Shown: positions 1 through 6,208 of the stretch, one piece after another
Numbering within the stretch: position 1 is the stretch's first letter
Layout of the letters: every line of letters starts with the position of its first letter
Assembly (NCBI GenBank): GCA_023252115.1
Contig: JAHEXM010000079.1
Location: 1 to 7,427, forward strand
Length of the DNA: 7,427 nucleotides
DNA from: Micrococcales bacterium
GTDB taxonomy: Bacteria; Actinomycetota; Actinomycetes; S36-B12; UBA10799
Direction: 5' to 3'
Notes under the pieces: generated by a model
Database searches by the model: none
Told to the model about the DNA's origin: nothing
The model's input: only the letters and a program-made list of their open reading frames with translations
Translations under genes and position numbers: made by a program

Positions 1-778
1 GGATTGCAAGTTCGGGTGCGTATTTTTGTTGGTACTCGGCTGCGCCAAGTGCAGCTTGTCCGCCTTGACTGTGACCGTCGAGTCCGATCAAGTTCCCATT
101 GAGTCTGTCAGGCGCATATTGCAAGGCTGCTCGGACTGAGTCGAGCACGGCGTACGCCTCGGCTTGGACAACAAGGTATGACGGTGACCCGACGGCTCCC
201 ATGTTTTGGTAATCCGTACCCACCACTGTGTAGCCAGCTTGGACCAGCGGTTCGATTTCCGGAGTCCAAAACAAATTGCCGGGATTGCCGGGGATGAAAG
301 GCGCGTGCGAAATGCCGCAAGGTGGCGCAAGGCCGGTCGTGCCGTGCGAGAAGCCAATCAGCGGTCGACCGTTGGGCGGTGGCTGATCGGTGCGCTCAAA
401 GATCGCGCCGGTGATTGCCACTGGTGATCCATCGACCTTGGTCGACATGTACATGATGCGAGTGGCACGAATACCTGCGGGCGTGCCGGCAAGAATTGGT
501 TCCGCCTTAAGAACGGTTCCCGGAATGACGTTGGGCAGCGGTTTCGGGGTGTCATAGAACGGCGTGCTGGGGACCTGCTTGTTCGCGTCAAATGCTGGAT
601 TGGCGATCAATGTGTGAGGGGCACCGGGAACGTCCTGGATTGGGCGCCACAGGGTTGCATCCAGGATCACAGCACACAGGATGCCGAGCACTACTGCGAC
701 GGCCATCGCGATGAGGCGCTGACGAGTCGATAACACCATCACCGGGTTAGTCAATCGAAAGGGGATGCGTTCATGCAC
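1..778 (-). CDS. Secretory lipase-type alpha/beta hydrolase, N-terminal part (runs off the window)
   Basis: This is probably an exported or membrane-anchored ester or triacylglycerol hydrolase of the LIP/secretory lipase type. The frame is open to the window edge and gives 259 residues. Residues about 22-39 form one hydrophobic segment after a short basic N-terminus (signal peptide or anchor, no lipobox). The oxyanion-side motif GFSHGTTG is at 142-149 and the nucleophile elbow GHSQGG at 235-240, with Ser237 as likely catalytic serine. The catalytic Asp and His should lie beyond the edge. I chose GTG at 778 because GGAAGGG lies 9 bases upstream and it supplies the basic N-region; ATG at 739 would remove 13 residues and is a real alternative. 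It follows dnaE2 on the same strand but is separated by a strong inverted repeat and probably has its own promoter, so I do not infer a role in mutagenesis. Substrate is unknown. Confidence 0.85.
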   Translation of the reverse strand, partial: MHERIPFRLTNPVMVLSTRQRLIAMAVAVVLGILCAVILDATLWRPIQDVPGAPHTLIANPAFDANKQVPSTPFYDTPKPLPNVIPGTVLKAEPILAGTPAGIRATRIMYMSTKVDGSPVAITGAIFERTDQPPPNGRPLIGFSHGTTGLAPPCGISHAPFIPGNPGNLFWTPEIEPLVQAGYTVVGTDYQNMGAVGSPSYLVVQAEAYAVLDSVRAALQYAPDRLNGNLIGLDGHSQGGQAALGAAEYQQKYAPELAI

Positions 779-787
779 CCTGTGCAG

Positions 788-794
788 CCCTTCC
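788..794 (-). promoter_or_regulatory. Ribosome binding site for the lipase GTG start
   Basis: GGAAGGG on the minus strand ends 9 bases before the GTG at 778. No comparable purine-rich site precedes the in-frame ATG at 739, which favours the longer start. The match to the anti-Shine-Dalgarno sequence is good but not perfect. Confidence 0.45.
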
Positions 795-813
795 GGCCCA
801 TCATTAGTCGCTC

Positions 814-819
814 ATTATC
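814..819 (-). promoter_or_regulatory. Possible -10 element of the lipase promoter
   Basis: GATAAT on the minus strand matches five of six bases of TATAAT and lies about 35 bases before the GTG start, which would leave a leader of roughly 30 bases containing the GGAAGGG site. A -35 element at normal spacing would fall inside the distal arm of the inverted repeat at 823-885 and has no clear match to TTGACA. This is an inference from position and one hexamer. Confidence 0.3.
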
Positions 820-822
820 TTG

Positions 823-885
823 TGCAAACGCGGACGAAATGACCGTTACCCGGCCTGGGAAAGGGCTGTTTCGTCCGCGTTTGCA
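823..885. repeat. Perfect 17-bp inverted repeat (hairpin) between dnaE2 and the lipase gene
   Basis: TGCAAACGCGGACGAAA (823-839) is exactly reverse-complemented by TTTCGTCCGCGTTTGCA (869-885), with a 29-base loop (840-868). It starts 14 bases after the dnaE2 stop codon. As RNA it would form a very stable stem, so transcription termination or 3'-end protection of the mutasome mRNA is plausible. No U-tract follows on the minus strand (the bases after the stem are CAAGAT), nor on the plus strand, so it is not a canonical intrinsic terminator. Alternatives are a repetitive extragenic palindrome or an operator for the lipase promoter. Confidence 0.85.
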
Positions 886-899
886 TTGGCTTTGGGTGA

Positions 900-3800
900 T
901 TAGCAGTAGTTGCGGGTATGCGTGGTGATGGTGAGAGGCAGGTCAATGAGCTTGTGCGCCACGATGTTCACTACGCCTTCGGTTGATTCGATGACTCCGC
1001 GCACGAGCAGGGCTGTTGCCGTGTCGGCGATATCGCGATGGCGAACCCACAGGCCCTTGGAGCACACGACATTGATGAGGCCTGTCTCATCCTCGAGGTT
1101 GATGAAAGTGACTCCGGCTGCAGTTTCTGGTCGTTGTCGGTGCGTCACGATGCCAGCGACGTTGACTCGTTGGCCATCGTGGGTGTTCGCGAGGTCGCGC
1201 GATTTGATGACCTCGTATCCCTTGAGCGCTGGGCCGAGTAAGTCTGCTGGTGAAGCATCGACGCTGATACCGGTAGTCGCAAGATCGGCGACAAGTAGTT
1301 CCGAGGCTGACATTGGTGGCAGCGCGGGAGCAGTTGCTTTTGTTGAGACATTCGTGAGCTGGTCGGGGCGAAGTTGGGCAGCGGTCCCGGCTGCCCACAA
1401 TGTGCCTCGCCGATCACCTGAGTCGAGACTATGAGTAGCTCCCGCTGTTGCAAGTGCTTCGAGTTGTTTGCGACTCAGTGAGTTGCGCCGCGCTAAATCA
1501 CCTAAGTCGCGATACGGCGCACCGGCAGCTAATTGCTCAGCTGTGTCACTGCCAATGTGTCGAACGCTGTCGATGCCCAATCGCACTGCCGGCAAAGCAG
1601 AGTCGGGCATCGGTTCAAGTGAGGCTATTGCTTCGCTCGCATTAACATCTGGCCGCGCTACAGTGACACCGTGGCGTCGTGCATCCGCGACTAACGTTGC
1701 AGGTGACCAAAAGCCCATGGGCTGCGAGTTCAGTAGTCCCACCAAAAACGCAGCAGGGTAGTGCAGTTTGAGCCACGAACTGGAATAGACGAGATAGGCA
1801 AACGATGCGGCATGTGATTCAGGAAAACCAAATGCTGCAAATGCACGAAGCGAATCGAAGATTTGATCAGCGACCTCGCCAGTAACGCCGCGTTCCGCCA
1901 TGCCCTCATAGAGTCGCCAGCGGATCGCCTCCATCCGTGCTGCTGATCGCTTCGACCCCATTGCTTGGCGAAGTCGATCGGCATCAGCTGGACTAAACCC
2001 AGCCACATCGATTGCCATCTGCATCAGTTGTTCCTGAAAAATAGGAACGCCAAGTGTCTTTTTCAGCGACCGTTCCAGAAGCGGATGCAGGTAGGTAACC
2101 GCTTCTTTGCCATTACGGCGTCGCAGATACGGATGAACCGATCCACCTTGAATGGGACCCGGGCGAATCAGTGCAACTTCGACGACTAAGTCATAGAAAT
2201 TTCGCGGCTTAAGTCGAGGCAGCGTTCCCATCTGAGCACGGCTCTCGATCTGGAAGACGCCGATCGTGTCGGCTTTGCATAGTCGGTCATAGATCTCGTC
2301 TTCTTGTGGAAGAAGCGCCAAGTCAATCGTGACTCCGTGATAGTCAGCAATCAGATCAATCGTGCGATGAATCGCTTCAAGCATTCCCAAACCCAGCAGG
2401 TCAAACTTGACCAAACCGACAGTTGCGCAGTCATCTTTGTCCCACTGCAAAACGGTGCGCCCGGGTGCAGTTGCCCATTCGACCGGGCACACCTCGATGA
2501 CCGGGCGGTCACAGATGACCATGCCGCCGGAGTGCACACCAAGGTGACGGGGAAAGTCGATAAGTTCCATCGCAAGATCGCGCACATCGACCGGCATCAA
2601 GCCATCACGTGGATCTGCAGGCGCAGGACTAGGTTGGCCGGGCCTGGGGTCACCAGAACTCAGTTCACTTGGAGTGGGCGCAGGCGAGAACCGGTGATAG
2701 AAGTTCATGTGTTTGGTCCAGCTGGTTGCTTCATCAGGGGCGAACCCCAGCGCCTTTGCTGCATCACGTACTGCCGAGCGCGGGCGATAGGTGATTACGT
2801 TGGCGACTTGGGCGGCATGTTCACGGCCATGGCGTGAGTAGACATATTGAATGGCTTCTTCGCGTCGTCCACTCTCAATGTCAATGTCGATATCGGGTGG
2901 ACCATCGCGTGCGGGTGACAAGAAACGTTCGAATAGCAGTCCCAGTGATACCGGATCGGCATTGGTGACTCCCAGCGAGTAACACACTGCCGAGTTAGCC
3001 GCCGATCCGCGACCTTGACAGAGGATGTCGTTACGTCTACAGAATTGCACGATGTCCCAGACGACTAAAAAGTATCCGGGGAAGTTGAGTTCAGAAATAA
3101 TGTCCAGTTCGTAGTCAATTTGTTTCCATGCGCCAGGAATTCGTTCGGCCTCGCGGGTGCCATACCGCTTGATCGCACCTTCGGTTGCGAGTTCACGCAG
3201 ATAGCTCGCTTCGGTGTGACCCGGGGGGACGGGGAAGTCGGGTAGTTGCGGTGCGATGAGCGACAGGTCAAACGCCAATGATCGACCTAGTTCGCCAGCG
3301 CGCTGCACTGCTCCGGGATAACAAGAGAAACGTTGGAGTTGTTCGCGGGCACTACGCAAATGCGCTGCCGGTCCGGCGGGAAGCCAGCCATCCATTTCTG
3401 CCAAGTCGCGTCGTGCTCGTACCGCTGCCACAGCGCTGGCTAGCTGATGCCGTGACGGTGTCGCGTAGTGCGCATTGGTGGTGGCCAAAGTTGGCAGCTT
3501 GTGTTGTTCGGCAAGGTGAGCAAGGACGTCGTTTCGTTCATCATCAATGGGATTGCTGTGACTCCACAGTTCGACAAAAACATTGTCATGGCCAAATGCA
3601 TCGACTAGATCGTCAAGAGCATGGTGAGCACCTGCGCGTCCGTCGGCAGCCAGTGCAGCTGGCACGGTTCCTTTGCGGCAGCCAGTAAGCACTGCCCAAT
3701 GCCCGTCATTTGCTTGCGCAAGATCGGTCAATGACAACACCGGTCGCCCTTTTGACCCAGCGAGATTCGCAGTAGCGATGGCCCGACTGAGTTGCGCGTA

Positions 3801-4091
3801 TCCCTGGGGGTCGCGGGCAAGTACGACGAGGTGTTGCCCTTGTGGGTCGGCGATTCCTGTCTGTCGTTTTGTGAGGCCCAGTGATAACTCAGCACCAAAG
3901 ATGGTGGGCATGCCGATCTCGTGGGCGGCATTGGCAAATTGCACTAAGCCGTAAAAACCGTCGTGATCGATCAGGGCAAGTGCGTCAAGTTCTAGCCGCG
4001 CAGCTTCCTGCACCATGTCGTGAGGCGAACAAACGCCATCTAAGAAACTGAAGTACGAGTGCGCGTGGAGTTCTGCGTAGCCGCTAGTCAT
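900..4091 (-). CDS. dnaE2: Error-prone DNA polymerase DnaE2 (C-family, SOS mutasome)
   Basis: Catalytic subunit of the translesion mutasome: a C-family polymerase that copies damaged DNA together with ImuB and ImuA'. The 1063 residues are normal for the family. The PHP domain at the N-terminus shows HAHS (9-12), DHDG (42-45), GAEL (66-69) and NAHY (206-209). The palm carries PDIDID (399-404), with Asp400 and Asp402 as the likely catalytic pair, and KFDLLGL (562-568), with Asp564 as the third acidic residue. RPGPIQGG (643-650) and FGFPESHAASFAYLVY (754-769) are typical of fingers and DnaE2. An OB-fold-like region lies at about 975-1050. I chose ATG at 4091 because it opens directly into the PHP motif, has GAGG 6 bases upstream and overlaps the imuB stop by 8 bases; the open frame continues to 4487 but only inside imuB. 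The proline-rich stretch at about 469-496 looks like an insert. It is last in the operon and likely SOS-induced with it. Confidence 0.97.
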   Translation of the reverse strand: MTSGYAELHAHSYFSFLDGVCSPHDMVQEAARLELDALALIDHDGFYGLVQFANAAHEIGMPTIFGAELSLGLTKRQTGIADPQGQHLVVLARDPQGYAQLSRAIATANLAGSKGRPVLSLTDLAQANDGHWAVLTGCRKGTVPAALAADGRAGAHHALDDLVDAFGHDNVFVELWSHSNPIDDERNDVLAHLAEQHKLPTLATTNAHYATPSRHQLASAVAAVRARRDLAEMDGWLPAGPAAHLRSAREQLQRFSCYPGAVQRAGELGRSLAFDLSLIAPQLPDFPVPPGHTEASYLRELATEGAIKRYGTREAERIPGAWKQIDYELDIISELNFPGYFLVVWDIVQFCRRNDILCQGRGSAANSAVCYSLGVTNADPVSLGLLFERFLSPARDGPPDIDIDIESGRREEAIQYVYSRHGREHAAQVANVITYRPRSAVRDAAKALGFAPDEATSWTKHMNFYHRFSPAPTPSELSSGDPRPGQPSPAPADPRDGLMPVDVRDLAMELIDFPRHLGVHSGGMVICDRPVIEVCPVEWATAPGRTVLQWDKDDCATVGLVKFDLLGLGMLEAIHRTIDLIADYHGVTIDLALLPQEDEIYDRLCKADTIGVFQIESRAQMGTLPRLKPRNFYDLVVEVALIRPGPIQGGSVHPYLRRRNGKEAVTYLHPLLERSLKKTLGVPIFQEQLMQMAIDVAGFSPADADRLRQAMGSKRSAARMEAIRWRLYEGMAERGVTGEVADQIFDSLRAFAAFGFPESHAASFAYLVYSSSWLKLHYPAAFLVGLLNSQPMGFWSPATLVADARRHGVTVARPDVNASEAIASLEPMPDSALPAVRLGIDSVRHIGSDTAEQLAAGAPYRDLGDLARRNSLSRKQLEALATAGATHSLDSGDRRGTLWAAGTAAQLRPDQLTNVSTKATAPALPPMSASELLVADLATTGISVDASPADLLGPALKGYEVIKSRDLANTHDGQRVNVAGIVTHRQRPETAAGVTFINLEDETGLINVVCSKGLWVRHRDIADTATALLVRGVIESTEGVVNIVAHKLIDLPLTITTHTRNYC

Positions 4092-5430
4092 AGGTGGCCT
4101 CGATCCACCATTCTCCTTGTTCGACGACACACAAATAGGCGGCATGATCAGTCGTGACCAGTTGGAATCGAGCGCGCCGTCGATGCGCGCGCCGATCCCA
4201 CCAGCGTTCGTCGGATAACCAGGGTCCCGCCCAGGTGTCAACGGTATTCGTCGGGCCTTGGCAGATGCGCAGAGTGGCGATAGGCGAGTCGAGCAGTCCG
4301 CGCCCACTGCAGTGCACAGGTGTTCCCGATGGACCAGTGACCACTGCCGGAAGCGGTGTCGGATACACCAAGGCCGGTGCGGGTGAGGGAAGGCAGCCAG
4401 GCCATGGTGAGGAGTCTGATTTGTTGGGCGGGGGAGTTGGTTCACCCCACGGAACGAATTGCACTTGCTCAGCCGGGCTACGTCCACCGCGAACTAAGGC
4501 AGTCAAAACTGAGTCGGGTCCAAGAAGTCCACGGATTCGATCGAGGCCGCGCGCAGCTCGACGATCAACTGCCGACATCTCGCCCCAGAGTCCCAGTTGT
4601 AAGTCACCTGAACCTGCTACCTCGTCCGCGTGAAGGCGTAACAAGGTGATGCCAGAGGTTGGGCGAGTCGGTGAAGCATCCGAGAGCCAGCCATCGAGTT
4701 GCCAACGCAATCGCTCAACGATTGTCTCGGCGTCGAATACCGTGATTGCTCGCCACAATCGAGTGAGCTCTTCGCCATGTTCAGTCTCGGCATCGATGCG
4801 CAGGCGGGTGCATGCCAACCCGCGCTTTGTCAGGTGCTCGATGAAGTCTGCCGCCAAGGCTCGGCCAGCGAAGGCGGCAATGTCGACACGTTCAGCGGGC
4901 GGATCGAGTTCAGTAGTCAGCGTTGGGGGATCTGCCAAGACATGCAAAATCAGTGGTGTTGGTTGTTCGCCACGGGCGAGTCGATGCGCGTGTGCGACAT
5001 GACGACCGAATCGTGCCATCACTGCATCAACGGGTAACTCCGCAAATGCACCCAGTGTGTGTAGGCCGAGTCGTTGGAGTAGGTCCGAAAACTCTGACTT
5101 GTCGTCCATTAGTGGGTCCAACACCGAGACTGGAAAGCGGGAAAGAAACTCCCGAGTCTTGCCTGGTGCAACACAACGGTTGCGTTGTGCTGCCAGTGCT
5201 GCGGCGAACCGGCTGTCGGCAACACCGACTTGGACGTCAACTAATGAGACCACCGCATTGCGAAGTTGAGTGCAGGCAGCAGCTTCACTGCCATAAAACC
5301 GAGTTGGCCCCTGAGCGGGAACAATGCAGAGTCCTGGTGCAGTTACTTCGAGTCGTGGTGCCACTGCGGTTAATGCAGTGATGACAGCTTCTTGCTCAGG
5401 TGCGTCCCAAGCGATGGCGATGACACGCAT
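4084..5430 (-). CDS. imuB: ImuB, catalytically dead Y-family polymerase homologue (mutasome hub)
   Basis: ImuB links DnaE2 and ImuA' to the replication beta clamp and is not itself a polymerase. The 448-residue protein shows PGLCIVPAQGPTRFYG (32-47), a helix-hairpin-helix-like region (about 117-154), the little-finger-like segment ending RWQLDGWLS (242-250), a clamp-binding-like QLGLWG (278-283), and the conserved C-terminal block AGPWLSDERWWD (401-412) to WWIEATYD (441-448), a region needed for partner contacts in studied homologues. The N-terminus is odd: MRVIAIAWD resembles the usual ImuB beginning, but the sequence then jumps to what is normally well downstream, so roughly 60-70 residues of the palm seem absent (comparison from memory). 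The upstream bases belong to imuA', so the missing part is not in another frame. The start follows the imuA' stop after one codon; no strong ribosome site is visible, which suggests translation coupled to imuA'. Confidence 0.95.
   Translation of the reverse strand: MRVIAIAWDAPEQEAVITALTAVAPRLEVTAPGLCIVPAQGPTRFYGSEAAACTQLRNAVVSLVDVQVGVADSRFAAALAAQRNRCVAPGKTREFLSRFPVSVLDPLMDDKSEFSDLLQRLGLHTLGAFAELPVDAVMARFGRHVAHAHRLARGEQPTPLILHVLADPPTLTTELDPPAERVDIAAFAGRALAADFIEHLTKRGLACTRLRIDAETEHGEELTRLWRAITVFDAETIVERLRWQLDGWLSDASPTRPTSGITLLRLHADEVAGSGDLQLGLWGEMSAVDRRAARGLDRIRGLLGPDSVLTALVRGGRSPAEQVQFVPWGEPTPPPNKSDSSPWPGCLPSPAPALVYPTPLPAVVTGPSGTPVHCSGRGLLDSPIATLRICQGPTNTVDTWAGPWLSDERWWDRRAHRRRARFQLVTTDHAAYLCVVEQGEWWIEATYD
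4098..4101 (-). promoter_or_regulatory. Ribosome binding site deciding the dnaE2 start
   Basis: GAGG on the minus strand lies 6 bases before the ATG at 4091, inside the end of imuB. Together with the ATGACTAG overlap it supports coupled translation and argues against the longer open frame. A stronger-looking AAGGAGA lies further up (about 4112-4118), but no in-frame start codon follows it at suitable distance. Confidence 0.5.
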
Positions 5431-5433
5431 GAC

Positions 5434-6141
5434 CTACGCACCCAAGTTCCATTGCTGTTGCCCCCACTGCAAATGCGCATGGCGTGCTGGACCGGCAAGT
5501 CGTCTGCCACTGGCAACGATGTCGAGTTCGCGATTGCGGAGTCGGCCATGACCGCATTGCATTCCTTGCCACTCGTTGTCTCGCACGGTGAGTTCAATAT
5601 CGGCTGACTCAGGCCAACACGGTGTGTTCGCGCGATGGGGGGTGTGTGCAGGCGGGCAAATGATGAGCACGCTGCCACGTTGTCGCGCACGGGCCGAGAG
5701 CCGTCGGGCATCGCTTGCCTTGCATCGACGAGGTGGGGCCAGAACAACAATGTCGATGGAATCAAGCAGCGCGGCAGTTGCCTCGAGCCAAGTGTCACCT
5801 GGATCAGGAACGAGGGCTAAATGGTGCAGCGGGATTCCGAAGTCGGTTGCTGCGATAACGCCGAACTCGGGTAACCCCATCACCGCAGCCCACGCTCCAG
5901 TGTCCATAGGTGCTGCCAGCAAGGTCAGGGTGAGTGACATTGCGCCAGGGGTGTCGCCAATGGCGATGGTGCTGCCCCGGCGTAGTCCTCGGTCGGGGAG
6001 CAGCTCGATAAGCGAGGAATCGACAGCCAAAATGCGAGAGCCCGGGTCAATTACTGCCGATTCCCGTAGGTCGCTGGCCTGCGATATCGCCGACATAGCG
6101 GGATTTTCCGCGAGGTCGGGGACGGCTGCGAGGGCTGACAT
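5434..6141 (-). CDS. imuA': ImuA' (RecA-like mutasome accessory protein)
   Basis: Accessory protein of damage-induced mutagenesis, distantly RecA-like, which works with ImuB and DnaE2. The 235 residues fit the actinobacterial ImuA' form. Visible signatures are LLPDRGLRRGSTIAIG (47-62), the MGLPEFGVIAATDFGIPL stretch (88-105), HLALVPDPGDTW (107-118), IVVLAPPRR (130-138) and DARRLSARARQRGSVL (143-158). The segment GDTPGAMS (62-69) sits where RecA has its Walker A loop but lacks the canonical lysine, so ATP binding of the usual kind is doubtful. ATG at 6141 is preferred because it sits 6 bases after a -10-like hexamer and 12 bases after the LexA box; the next in-frame ATG (codon 16, 6096) is possible. 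It is first in the operon, and its TAG stop is in frame with imuB one codon later. Confidence 0.92.
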   Translation of the reverse strand: MSALAAVPDLAENPAMSAISQASDLRESAVIDPGSRILAVDSSLIELLPDRGLRRGSTIAIGDTPGAMSLTLTLLAAPMDTGAWAAVMGLPEFGVIAATDFGIPLHHLALVPDPGDTWLEATAALLDSIDIVVLAPPRRCKASDARRLSARARQRGSVLIICPPAHTPHRANTPCWPESADIELTVRDNEWQGMQCGHGRLRNRELDIVASGRRLAGPARHAHLQWGQQQWNLGA

Positions 6142-6147
6142 TGCGCC

Positions 6148-6153
6148 AGTCTA
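6148..6153 (-). promoter_or_regulatory. Probable -10 element of the imuA' promoter
   Basis: TAGACT on the minus strand fits the TAnnnT pattern and directly abuts the LexA box. Six bases (GGCGCA) separate it from the imuA' ATG, so the usual start distance would put the first transcribed base at the A of ATG (leaderless mRNA). The hexamer 17 bases upstream, TACTGA, is a weak -35. TATGTT inside the operator is an alternative -10 that would leave a leader of about ten bases. Confidence 0.5.
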
Positions 6154-6169
6154 TCGAACATATGTTCGA
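6154..6169. promoter_or_regulatory. LexA operator (SOS box) of the imuA'-imuB-dnaE2 operon
   Basis: TCGAACATATGTTCGA is a perfect 16-bp palindrome and matches the actinobacterial LexA consensus TCGAAC-N4-GTTCGA in all specified positions. It lies 12 bases before the imuA' ATG and directly upstream of a -10-like hexamer, so bound LexA would cover the promoter. This is the expected control for a mutasome operon and supports induction after RecA-stimulated LexA cleavage. Confidence 0.95.
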
Positions 6170-6177
6170 ATCAGTAG

Positions 6178-6199
6178 AGGGCGCACCGGGTAGTGCCCT
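6178..6199 (-). terminator. Small hairpin after the IPT/TIG gene, weak terminator candidate
   Basis: On the minus strand AGGGCAC (6199-6193) can pair with GTGCGCCCT (6186-6178) around a six-base loop, giving about seven pairs with a two-base bulge. It starts 9 bases after the TAA stop of the IPT/TIG gene and lies upstream of the imuA' promoter. No U-tract follows. It may reduce read-through into the SOS operon, but the evidence is position and a modest stem only. Confidence 0.3.
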
Positions 6200-6208
6200 G
6201 CTGTGTCG

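Noticed and set aside
823..885. The long inverted repeat as transposon ends, an attachment site or a CRISPR fragment.
   Set aside because: There is one pair of arms only, a 29-base loop with no coding content, and no transposase, integrase or cas gene in the window.
910..1434. Plus-strand open frame of 174 codons opposite the end of dnaE2.
   Set aside because: It is antisense to well-conserved dnaE2 coding sequence, and its Ser/Arg-rich, low-complexity translation looks like a shadow of the real frame.
2304..2837. Plus-strand open frame of 177 codons opposite the DnaE2 palm region.
   Set aside because: It is antisense to the catalytic core of dnaE2, and no recognisable domain or ribosome site is seen.
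4092..4487. The dnaE2 frame stays open upstream of the ATG at 4091, allowing an extra 132 N-terminal residues.
   Set aside because: The extension lies wholly inside imuB in another frame, shows no family-like sequence, and the PHP motif YAELHAHS begins right after the ATG at 4091, which also has GAGG at good spacing.
4084..5430. ImuB as an active DinB/Pol IV-type polymerase.
   Set aside because: The early palm motifs with catalytic acidic residues are absent, and the C-terminal WWDRR...WWIEATYD block and gene context are those of ImuB.
5370..5798. Minus-strand open frame of 142 codons spanning the imuA'-imuB junction, considered as the missing ImuB N-terminus.
   Set aside because: Its translation has no resemblance to an ImuB or Y-family palm and it lies in a different frame from both genes; it is a shadow of imuA'.
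5576..6193. Plus-strand open frame of 205 codons opposite imuA' that also crosses the LexA box.
   Set aside because: It is Ser/Ala/Arg-rich and without recognisable motifs, while the opposite strand encodes a clear ImuA' whose start is set by the LexA box and -10 element.
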